A stretch of 64,000 bases of DNA from JAHEDT01 sp963825615. Its GTDB lineage: Bacteria; Desulfobacterota; Desulfuromonadia; Desulfuromonadales; BM103. The stretch is from positions 124,001 to 188,000 of the forward strand of contig CAWGTV010000001.1 of assembly GCA_963825615.1 (NCBI GenBank). Direction: 5' to 3'. Positions 41,265-50,000 of this stretch are shown one piece after another; position 1 is the first letter of the stretch, and each line of letters begins with the position of its first letter. The notes beneath the pieces were generated by a model, which was not told the origin of the DNA, ran no database searches, and saw only the letters and a list, made by a program, of their open reading frames with translations. Made by a program: the position numbers and the translations under genes.

Positions 41265-42551
41265 TTAGCATTGCAGCAAGACGTTCTTTGCGGCCAGGTA
41301 GAGATGAGTCACCTGGACGTCCTGGCCAGCGCTGCACAGAGCCTCTTCGAGCTCAGGCAGGGTCGGCATCTGCGGCAGGGTGACCACCTGGAAAGAGGCT
41401 TCACTACCGGCAGTGAGCTCGCCCATGCGCCCTGCAAGGCCGAGGGCCCGGGCGCCACCGCTGGTGGCCATGTGCAGCCAGTCGCGCGGTGCGGCCTGGT
41501 CGGCGAACCACTGCCGGGCAAAAGCCAGCTCCTCCCAGAGCGACAGGCTCGGCGCGCTGGCCAGGCTGTCGGTGCCCAGCGCCAGCGGCACGCCGGCCGC
41601 CAGGTAAGCGGCCAGCGGCGCTTTGCCGACTTTGAGGGCGGCGTTGGAGCGCGGGCAGAGCACCACGCTGCAGCCGGTCTGCTTGAGCAGGGCGATGTCG
41701 GCGCCGTCTACCTGCACGCCATGCACCACCAGGTCGCCGGAGCGCAGCCGCCCCGGCTGGCAGAGCGCTTGCACCGGGGTGCGTCCAGGGGGCGGATCGG
41801 CGGCCGGGTCCCAGTGTGCCGCCACATACAGGCGCTCGGCGATGGCGCCGCTGCCGCTGGCCAGGAAACGGCTCTCCTCGGCGGACTCCGCCAGGTGCAT
41901 GGCACTCTGCAGCTTATGGCGTGCGGCGAAGGCGAAGACTTGGGAGATCGCCACCGCCGACAGGGTGTAGGGTGCGTGCGGGGAGAGGCCCCAAGTGAGT
42001 TCCTGGTCCGGATGCTCGGACAGGAGCGCTTCAATGGCCTTGAGACGGGCGGAGACAGCCGCCGGGTCGCGGCCGAGGACTTCGGTGAAGATGCGTCCGT
42101 ACAGCGGCGACGACCGGTACGCCGTGGCGGCGTCGAGCGTGGTCAGGATATCGCCGATGGCCCCGGTCCCGGCCCGCAGCGCGGCCTGCAGGCCGGCCGC
42201 AAGGGAGGCCTGGAGCTGCGCCAGGGTCAGCGAGCGCTTGACCCGCACCAGGTGCAGGATCCAGTCGACAAAATCGTCCGGTTTTGCGCCCTCGCCGGCA
42301 GCGTCGGCCCAGGCGGGGAAGTGGGTCAGCTCGAGGTGGGTGTGGGCGTTGACCAGCGGCGGCAGCAGGCAGGCTGCGCCGAAGTCAACGACCGCAGCGC
42401 GGGGATGGGCGGCAGCGAGGTCCCGGTAGGCGCCGCAGGCGCGGATCGCATTGCCCTCGACCAGCAGGGCGCCGTCGGCTATGGGCGCGGCCGCGATCGG
42501 CAACAGATAGCGGGCACGGTAGAGGGTTTGCGATGGCGCCGCCAAGTTCAA
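41265..42551 (-). CDS. Amidohydrolase, probable aminofutalosine deaminase-like
   Basis: 428 residues if it starts at the TTG at 42551, which overlaps the stop of the upstream decarboxylase; an ATG at 42656 would give 463 residues but a 109-bp overlap without family similarity. Metal-binding motifs of the cytosine-deaminase/MtaD group are present: VNAHTHLEL, SPHAPYTLS, MHLAES-EE and GTDSLAS. This group includes S-adenosylhomocysteine, chlorohydrolase-like and 6-aminofutalosine deaminases (menaquinone synthesis by the futalosine route). I favour the last because such enzymes occur in this lineage, but the substrate is not proven by sequence. Confidence 0.8.
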   Translation of the reverse strand: MNLAAPSQTLYRARYLLPIAAAPIADGALLVEGNAIRACGAYRDLAAAHPRAAVVDFGAACLLPPLVNAHTHLELTHFPAWADAAGEGAKPDDFVDWILHLVRVKRSLTLAQLQASLAAGLQAALRAGTGAIGDILTTLDAATAYRSSPLYGRIFTEVLGRDPAAVSARLKAIEALLSEHPDQELTWGLSPHAPYTLSAVAISQVFAFAARHKLQSAMHLAESAEESRFLASGSGAIAERLYVAAHWDPAADPPPGRTPVQALCQPGRLRSGDLVVHGVQVDGADIALLKQTGCSVVLCPRSNAALKVGKAPLAAYLAAGVPLALGTDSLASAPSLSLWEELAFARQWFADQAAPRDWLHMATSGGARALGLAGRMGELTAGSEASFQVVTLPQMPTLPELEEALCSAGQDVQVTHLYLAAKNVLLQC

Positions 42552-44223
42552 CTCACCCTGGCGCGCAGCGGCGCGGGAGACAGCTCGATTTCGGCGCAGA
42601 GGCTTTGCACCTGCTGCAGTAGTTCCTGAAGGTCCTGCTGCAGAACGATGGTGCACTGCTCTTCGAGCACCGTTTTAAGGATCGCATCGGTGGTCAGGGG
42701 GTTGGCCAGAACCACGCGCAGGACCGTGACCAGCTGGCCGTGCTGCGGCTCCTGCAGGCGCGTTCGCGAGACGAAGGTCTTGCCCGCCTCGCGCTGGTCC
42801 TTCTGCAGCAGCTGGTTGACCTGGTCGAGGAGCTGGTTGATGCGCAGGCGCTGCTCGTCAGTGGCCTTGTGCAGCGCCTGCTGCACCGTCTGCGGGCAGT
42901 AGCGGTAGGTCAGGATGTTGAGCTGCGGCGTGCTGGTCAGGGCGAAATCGGGGTGCCGGCGGATCATCTCGGCAAAGACCTTGGCCCGCTCGATGCCAAG
43001 GTCGATGAGCAGCTCGTAGCCCTTGCGGCCGATGATCGACAGCCCGGCATGAACCAACAGCGCCGAGCCGGGGCGCGAGCCTTCGAGGGTGTGGCTGCCG
43101 AGGTCCTTGGAGCCGTGGCGCAGGATGTAGGCGGCGTGGTGTTCGATGGCCGACTGGGCGGTGGGATCCTTGAAGACCACCATGCCGGCCCCCATCGGCA
43201 CGTACAGCTGCTTGTGCGCGTCGATGGTCACCGAATCGGCCGCCTGGATGCCGTCTAGCAGGCTGCGGTTGCGATCGGAGAAGAGCGTCGGCCCGCCCCA
43301 GGCGGCATCGACGTGAAAATGGCAGCCGAGCTCGGCGGCGCAGGCGGCCATCTCGTCGAGAGGGTCGACGTTGCCGGTCTCCGTGGTGCCGGCGATGCCG
43401 ACCAGCGCCAGAGGGCGGATGTTCTCGTCGGCGAGACGCCGGCAGGCCTCGCGGAGCTTGTGCATGTCGATGCGGTTGTAGGCATCGGTGTCGACCATGA
43501 CCAGGTTGTCGCGGCCGAGGCCGAGCACGTCGGCGGCCTTGCCGAGGGAATAGTGGCCGCGCCGAGAGACCAGCACCGCCAGGCCGTCGCAGCCGAGATG
43601 CTTGAGTGCCCGTGGAGGCCTTCCTGGGCGATGCCGCGGAAGGTCTCGGAGGGGCCGCAGAGGCGGTTGCGCGCCACCCACAGGGCGGTGACGTTGGCGA
43701 TGGTGCCTCCCGAGCAGAAGGCACCGAGAGCATGCTGGCTGTTGTGGATCCACTCGGCGTAAAAGGCATCGTCACAGCGGTAGACCAGGCGGTGCAGCAT
43801 GGCGAGGACCTGGCGCTCCAGGGGAGTGAAGGCCTTGGAGGTCTCGACCTTGACCAGGTTCTGGTTGAGCGCCGTCATGATGCGCGACAGCGGCAGCATG
43901 AAGTACGGCAGCGCCGAGGTCATATGGCCGATGAAGCCGGGTGCCGCGGTATGCACCGACTGGGCGACCAGCTTCTCCTTGACGAACTCGGTGTAGGCGG
44001 AGACGTAGGTCGGCTCCTCGGGGATCTGCGGCGAGGCGAAGTCGGCTTCGATCTCTTCGAGGCTGCGCTCGAGGGCGACGATATGGGTCTGCAGAAAACC
44101 GGCGACATCCTTGCTGATCGCCCGGTCGATGGCGCCCAGTGTCGAATCCGGAGCTTCCGGAACGGTGAAGATACGGTAGAGGTTTTCCAGGGTGGCACGC
44201 GCCACATCGCGGTTTTTCGACAT
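42548..44223 (-). pseudogene. panP: PLP-dependent aspartate 1-decarboxylase (PanP-like), one frameshift
   Basis: Group II decarboxylase of about 558 residues after joining two frames. The N-terminal part runs from 44223 to about 43612 (ending GIAQEGLHG) and the C-terminal part from there to 42548 (ALKHLGCDGLAVLVSRRGHYSLGK onward). One base is missing in a run of G at 43606-43613. The PLP lysine is in TIDAHKQLY. In Vibrio, PanP makes beta-alanine from aspartate in place of PanD; its place after panB and panC supports that role here. The gene is intact apart from this single base, so sequencing error and recent inactivation are both possible. Confidence 0.85.
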
Positions 44224-44231
44224 GCTATAGC

Positions 44232-45082
44232 CTAGCCCAGAAGTGTGCCGTTGTCGATCAGGCGGGTTTTGCCGACGGCGACAGCGAGCAGCAGCACGGA
44301 ATCGGCGTCAATCTGCGTCTGTTCGCAGAGCGTCGCCTGGTGACAGATGCGCAGGTAGTCGATGCGCGCATCAGGCTGGGCCTCGATCAAAGTACGCAGC
44401 TCGGCCAGAACCACCGCGGCATCACGCTGGCCTGTGGCGGCCAGCTGCCGGCCGCGGGCCAGCGCCTGGGACAAGGCCAGCGCCTGCCGGCGCTCGGCAG
44501 CGGAGAGGTAGACGTTGCGGGAGCTCATCGCCAGGCCGTCGGCTTCGCGCACGATTGGCATGCCGACGATCTCCACCGGCAGGTTGAGGTCAGCGGTCAT
44601 GCGCCGCACCACGGCCAGCTGCTGGAAGTCCTTACAGCCGAAGAGTGCTACGTGCGGCTGAGACGATCATGAACAGCTTGCAGACCACGGTGGTGACGCC
44701 GCGAAAATGGGTGGGACGGCTGGCGCCTTCGAGGGTCGTCGTCAAAGGGCCTTCGACGCTGACGTAGGTCGCGTACTCCGGCGGGTAGATCGCCGCGGAC
44801 TCCGGGTAGAAGAGCAGGTCGACGCCGCAGGCGCGGGCCAGGCTCTCGTCGCGCTCGAAATCCCGCGGGTAACGGTCGAGGTCTTCTCCTTGACCGAACT
44901 GGGTGGGGTTGACGAAGATCGACAGCACCAGCAGGTCGCCGCGCTCGCGCCCCTCGCGCAGCAGGGAGAGATGCCCCTCGTGCAGAAAACCCATGGTCGG
45001 TACGAAAGCCACTCTTTGGCCGGAGGCCCGTGCGGCTAGACAGCGGCGCTGCATGATAGTTGATGTCTGAGATGATTTCCAT
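44232..45082 (-). pseudogene. panC: Pantothenate synthetase, two frameshifts
   Basis: Enzyme joining pantoate and beta-alanine with ATP. Three frames join to one normal-length protein: MEIISDINY (from 45082), then after an extra base near 45050-45060 MQRRCLAARASGQRVAFVPTMGFLHEGHL through HFRGVTTVVCKLFMIV, then after an extra base near 44657-44664 the part QPHVALFGCKDFQQLAVV to the end at 44232, with MPIVREADGLAMSSRN. The PTMGxLHEGHL and SSRN motifs are intact. Lies between panB and panP, 8 bp before the latter. Real inactivation would make pantothenate synthesis impossible unless panC occurs elsewhere. Confidence 0.88.
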
Positions 45083-45087
45083 GGAAT

Positions 45088-45114
45088 CCGGTACGCGGTA
45101 CGAGGGACACGAAC
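45088..45114. repeat. Single repeat arm upstream of panC
   Basis: GGTACGCGGTACGAGGGACACG resembles one arm of the intergenic inverted elements. A matching second arm before panB is weak. The rest of the gap to 45223 is AT-rich without a visible gene. Confidence 0.3.
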
Positions 45115-45223
45115 ACCTCGAATCAACCTGCGCATTTCCTGTTCAATTAATTGTTTTTATGTTTCTTTCATCTTTTCCATTATTAAGCTTTTGACTTCCG
45201 CGTTACAGCTTTAAGTCCCCGGC

Positions 45224-46045
45224 TTAAAACGAATGCTCAGGCCCGGGGAAGCTGCCGTCCTTGACCTCGCGGATGTAATCGTCGATCCCCTGGCGGATGG
45301 TGCCGGAGACATCGGCGTAGCGCTTGACGAACTTCGGCGAATATTTTTCGCACAGGCCGAGGATGTCGTGGATCACCAGGACCTGGCCGTCGCAGGCGAC
45401 CCCGGCGCCGATGCCGATGGTTGGGATCGACAGTTCGGCGGTGATCGCCGCCGCCAACTTGGCCGGAATGCCTTCGAGGACCACGGCACAGGCGCCGGCT
45501 TCGGCCACCGCGCGGGCGTCGGCCAGCAACTGGTTGGCCTGGGCCTCTTCGCGCCCCTGCACGCGGTAGCCGCCCATGCGATGAATCGACTGCGGCGTCA
45601 GGCCGATATGGGCGACCACCGGCACGTCCATGGCGACGATCGCCCGGATCGTTTCGGCCACGTGCACGCCCCCTTCGAGCTTGACGGCGTGGGCGCCACC
45701 CTCCTTGATCAGGCGACCGGCATTGCGGCGCGCCTCAGCCAGATCGACCTGGTAGGAGAGAAAGGGCATGTCGGCCACGACCACGGCGTGCTTGGCCGTA
45801 CGGGCCACGGCGCGGGTGTGGTAGAGCATCTCCTCCATGGTCACCGGCAGGGTCGTATCGTAGCCGGCGACCACGGAGCCGACCGAGTCACCGACCAGGA
45901 TCACATCGATGCCGGCCTGGTCCATGATGCGTGCGAAGGGGTAGTCGTAGGCGGTCAGCACGGCGATCTTCTCGCCTTTGACCTTCATGGCCTGCAGATC
46001 CAGGATCGTCAGGCGCTTCTTCGTCGATTTACTCAAGGCAGTCAA
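45224..46045 (-). CDS. panB: 3-methyl-2-oxobutanoate hydroxymethyltransferase
   Basis: 273 residues, full length. Transfers a hydroxymethyl group from 5,10-methylene-THF to ketoisovalerate, the first committed step to pantoate. Family motifs: VLTAYDYPFARIMDQAGID, LVGDSVGSVVAGYDTTLPVT, GGAHAVKLEGG and PVVAHIGLTPQS. First gene of the panB-panC-panP run. A promoter and a terminator-like hairpin upstream suggest attenuation of this operon. Confidence 0.96.
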   Translation of the reverse strand: MTALSKSTKKRLTILDLQAMKVKGEKIAVLTAYDYPFARIMDQAGIDVILVGDSVGSVVAGYDTTLPVTMEEMLYHTRAVARTAKHAVVVADMPFLSYQVDLAEARRNAGRLIKEGGAHAVKLEGGVHVAETIRAIVAMDVPVVAHIGLTPQSIHRMGGYRVQGREEAQANQLLADARAVAEAGACAVVLEGIPAKLAAAITAELSIPTIGIGAGVACDGQVLVIHDILGLCEKYSPKFVKRYADVSGTIRQGIDDYIREVKDGSFPGPEHSF

Positions 46046-46091
46046 CCTCTCTCAGTAAGAACAAGCCTTTGTGTTGATTCATAAGCCAAAC

Positions 46092-46122
46092 AAAAAAGCC
46101 CTCCGTAATCCAAACGGAAGGC
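46092..46122 (-). terminator. Terminator hairpin 47 bp upstream of panB
   Basis: Minus strand GCCTTCCGT-TTGGATT-ACGGAGGGC followed by TTTTTTG. It either ends the flavin reductase transcript or acts as attenuator in a panB leader. Confidence 0.75.
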
Positions 46123-46308
46123 AGTCGCATGTCACGGTGCCTGGCACCGGACGTGTTCCTTGCTGAAACTGCCGTCCCGGTCTCACGGATCCAGGCGGTA
46201 TGTCGATCGACCCAGCTTTCACCTTGGCTCCGGCACAGGTTCCGGGCCCGAAAACGGCGGGTCTCAAAAAGCGTTTTACTCTATAGCACAAGCATCCGGG
46301 CGAGTCCA
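46123..46308 (-). promoter_or_regulatory. Candidate panB promoter and structured leader
   Basis: Minus strand: -35 TGGACT (46303-46308), 17-bp spacer, -10 TATAGA (46280-46285), both 4 of 6 matches. The roughly 150-nt leader is GC-rich with self-complementary blocks and ends in the 46092-46122 terminator. I could not match it to a known riboswitch. No protein-coding gene is visible in 46046-46349. Confidence 0.4.
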
Positions 46309-46349
46309 GCCTGATTTCTCCGGCGACGGACTCCATGTGACTGTCATCA

Positions 46350-46937
46350 TTATGCTTCTTCTTGATCCAGGAAAGCAAGACCGGCCCGGTAGGCATCGCC
46401 CTGTTTCTCCCCCAGCGACCAGTATTCGCGCAGGCCGCCGAGATACACCAGCGGGTCGAACACCTGGACATTCCCCTGCCCCTGGTCATCGAAGGCGCGG
46501 TCGCAGGCGTGGATTTCGGCGATCTCCCCCATCACCAGGCGGTAGTCGCCCAGTTCGACCAGTCTTTGATATCGGCATTCGACATTCAGAGTCGATGCGG
46601 CGACCAGAGGGGTGCCCTCGAGCACACCCGGGACGATCTCCAGGCCGGTCAGCAAGCGCTTGTCGGCCCGCTTGCCGGAGACCAGCCCGCAGGCATCGGC
46701 GGCGGCGGCTATTTGAGAGGTGACGGTATTCACGGAAAAAACCCCGGTGTCCAGGATGTTGGCCAGAGTTTTGCGGTTGTGGTGCAAAGAGACCGCAATG
46801 GTCGGCGGGGTTTTGCTGACAATCCCCACCCAGGAAGCCATCATCAGGTTGACCTTGCCGTTATTGTCGCGGGTCGCAATCAGGGTCGCCGGCTGCGGGA
46901 AGAAGGTTACGCACGGACCTAGCAATCGTTTCTTCAA
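46350..46937 (-). CDS. Flavin reductase family protein (FMN-binding split barrel)
   Basis: 195 residues. N-terminal strand-rich segment PATLIATRDNNGKVNLMMASWVGIVSKTPPTIAVSL and KTLANILDTGVFSVN match the flavin reductase-like domain, which binds FMN and reduces flavin or takes part in flavin-dependent redox reactions. Full length for the family, cytoplasmic. Single gene between panB and the glutamate dehydrogenase; electron partner unknown. Confidence 0.88.
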   Translation of the reverse strand: MKKRLLGPCVTFFPQPATLIATRDNNGKVNLMMASWVGIVSKTPPTIAVSLHHNRKTLANILDTGVFSVNTVTSQIAAAADACGLVSGKRADKRLLTGLEIVPGVLEGTPLVAASTLNVECRYQRLVELGDYRLVMGEIAEIHACDRAFDDQGQGNVQVFDPLVYLGGLREYWSLGEKQGDAYRAGLAFLDQEEA

Positions 46938-46953
46938 TCTAAGCTCCTTAGAG

Positions 46954-47043
46954 ACCGGAACGAGGAACGCGGGATGCGGAATTTAAAAGCAAAGGCATTT
47001 GTCGTCTTTGAGCTTTTAGATTGTCGCGTCCCGCGTCCCGGGT
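46954..47043. repeat. Intergenic inverted-arm element (GDH/flavin reductase gap)
   Basis: Left arm GGAACGAGGAACGCGGGATGCGG and right arm TCGCGTCCCGCGTCCCGGG, nearly complementary, with a roughly 45-bp core that itself contains AAAAGC/GCTTTT. The right arm ends at the stop codon of the glutamate dehydrogenase (47045). Confidence 0.65.
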
Positions 47044-47044
47044 T

Positions 47045-50000
47045 TTAGTCTTCCACCGCTTCAAGCGCCCGCAACAACACGACGTAAGGACTGATTGAGG
47101 TCGGCGGCGCAGAGCGCAGGGTATCGACAAGGCCAAGGTAATAGTCGAGGCGCTGCCGCCTGGCGGCAAAGAAGGCGGCGGCACCCTTCCCTTCCTCGAC
47201 GATGCTGCCGGTCAGCTTGACCGCCTGCTTGATAAAGGCGCTGCGCAGGTTGGCCAGGGCCATCTTGTCCCAGCGGTCATGGGGGGTGAAGTCGTTGAGA
47301 CATTCCATGACCTGGGAGATTCTCAGCCTCAGGCGCATCTCCCCCATGGCCGTGGTCACAGCCAGCAGTTCGGCCCCCGACGACTCGGCAATATGCACGG
47401 CGGGGAGGAAGCCGACCAGGTAGCGGAAGCTGGCCATCTCGAGCGCCATCTCGGCGGGGAAGCCGTCGCTGACCAGCTTGGCCGCAGCGTCCTTGCAGAC
47501 CTGCCATTCCGACGCCGGCAGCAGATCTTTGAGGTGGGTGCGGAAGAGGACCAGGCGTTGCCGGTAGTTTTTGACACACTCCTGGTCGAGTCGCATCGGC
47601 AGCCCCTGCTCGATGACCTGGATGCACAGCCCGGCGAGAGCTCTTTGCAGGTTGAGGAGCAGCTCGTACTGGTGCGCCGCCGGCAGCTTGTTGTCGGTGG
47701 CCATGATCTGCCGACGGATGGAGTCGCCATCGAGCACCTCGTCGAACACCAGGTAGGCGGCGACGCCTTCGATGATGCTGGCCCCGGTCTGCCGTGCCAG
47801 CTGGTGGAGAAAGGCGCAGCCGGCGTGATCCACCACACGGTTGGTAATCATGGTGGCGATGATCTCCCGTTTCAGCGGGTGGTCCATGAGCTGGGCACTG
47901 TAACGTTTCTGGATCTGTACAGGGAAGTAGTGCCGCAAAAAGACCTGGGTCGGCTCCCGGTCGGGAATATCGCTCGCCAGCAGGGCCTGGAAGAGGTTCA
48001 TCTTGCTGTAGGCGAGCAGAATCGACAGCTCCGGACGCTGGTACGCCTGCCCGCGCGCGGCCATCTCCTTGCGCGACGGCAGCGTCTCCCCTTGGCGATC
48101 AAGGAGCCCGGCGTTGGCCAGGCGTTCGGCCAGGTCGATGAACGGTTCGCTGTCGGCCTGGCAGCGTAGCAGGTCGAGGGAGAGGCAAAGGCTCTGGGTG
48201 TAGTTGTTGGCCAGCACCTGGTCGCACACCTCGTTCTCGACGGCCTGCAGCTGCCGGTTGCGGGTGCGTTCCGTCTTGATGATGCCGGCTTCGCGCAAAC
48301 CCTGGAAAAAGATCTTCAGGTTGACTTCGTGGTCCGAGGTGTCGACCCCGGCGGAGTTGTCGATGGCATCGGTGTTGATCAACCCGCCGGCCATGGCGTA
48401 CTCGATGCGGGCCGACTGGGTCAGGCCTAGGTTGCCGCCCTCGCCAATCACCTTGGCCTTGACCTGCAAAGCGCTGATGCGCACGTTGTCGTTGGCGCGG
48501 TCACCGACATCGGCGTTCTTCTCTTGGGAGGACTTGACGTAGGTGCCGATGCCTCCGTTCCAGAGCAGATCGACTTCGGCGGTCAGCAGGCGCCGGATCA
48601 GCTCCTCCCCTTCCATGGTGACGTGCCGCACGCCGAGCCAATGGCGCACGGCCGGCGACAGGGGGATATCCTTGGACGCTCTCTCCCAGACACCGCCGCC
48701 GGCAGAGATCGTCTTGGCATCGTAATCGGCCCAGCTCGATCGGGGCAGGTCGAAGAGCCGCTGGCGCTCCTGCCATGACTTTGCCGGGTCGGGATCCGGG
48801 TCAAGGAAGATATGCATGTGGTTGAAGGCCGCCAGCAGGCGGATGTGCTTCGACAGCAGCATGCCGTTGCCGAACACGTCGCCGCTCATATCGCCGATAC
48901 CGACCACGCTGAAATCCTCGCTCTGGATATCCTTGCCCAGTTCACGGAAATGCCGCTTGACGCATTCCCAGGCGCCGCGCGCGGTGATGCCGAGCTTCTT
49001 GTGGTCGAAGCCGACCGAGCCGCCGCTGGCAAAGGCGTCGCCGAGCCAGAACTGGTAAGCGAGACTGACGCTGTTGGCGGTGTCGGGCAGATGGGCTGTG
49101 CCCTTGTCGGCGGCGACCACCAGGTAGGGATCTTCGTCATCGTAGACCACCAGCCCTTGCGGCCCGACGATTTGACCGGCGACCCGGTTGTCGACCAAGT
49201 CGAGCAGACCGCGCATCAGGGTGATATAAGCCTGGCGGGAGAGCTCCGCGCCCTCTTCGCGGGTGGTGAAGGGCGTCTTGACCACGAACCCGCCCTTGGA
49301 GCCGACCGGCACGATCAGGGCGTTCTTGGTCATCTGCGTCTTCATCAGCCCGAGCACCTCGGTGCGGAAGTCGTCGGGGCGGTCCGACCAGCGGATCCCG
49401 CCGCGGGCCACCTTGCCCCCACGCAGATGAATCCCCTCCATGGTCGCCGAGTGTACGTAGGTTTCGTAGAGCGGCCGCGGGAAAGGCATATCGATGATGC
49501 CGATGGCGCTGATCTTGAAGGAGAGGAAATAATCCGGGTCATCGCGACGCAGGAAGAAATTGGTACGTATGGTCGAGTCGATCAGATTGAACATGCTGCG
49601 CAGGATGCGGTCTTCGTTGATATCGCGAATCCCGTCGAACACCGTCGACAGCTCCATGCGCAGCGGCATCAGCGCCTGCTCCTCGCGCAACATCGGATCC
49701 TGCCAGTCCGGGTTCGGCTGGAAGCGCGCAGCGAAATAGCGGAATAATAACAGGCTCGCCTGCGGATTGTTGATCATCGCATAGGCGACGCGGCGTTTGG
49801 TGAAGGGGTTGCCGATCTGGAAATAGTAGTTGCGGTACGCCCGGAACACATCGATTTCCTTCCAGTCGAGACCAGTCAGGACCATGAGCCGGTTGAGGTA
49901 GTCGTCCTCGATGCTGCCGTTGCGCAGACCGGTTAGGATCTCCAGCAACTTGCCACGCAATGAGGCCAGCGGCAGCGCCGTGGCCTGGCTGTTGCGCACG

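Noticed and set aside
42551..42656. Upstream ATG start for the amidohydrolase (463 residues)
   Set aside because: It would overlap the PanP-like gene by over 100 bp with a low-complexity extension; the TTG coupled to the upstream stop fits better.
46130..46152. CGGTGCC-T-GGCACCG hairpin as a separate terminator
   Set aside because: Common short palindrome without a T-run, next to a better terminator at 46092-46122.
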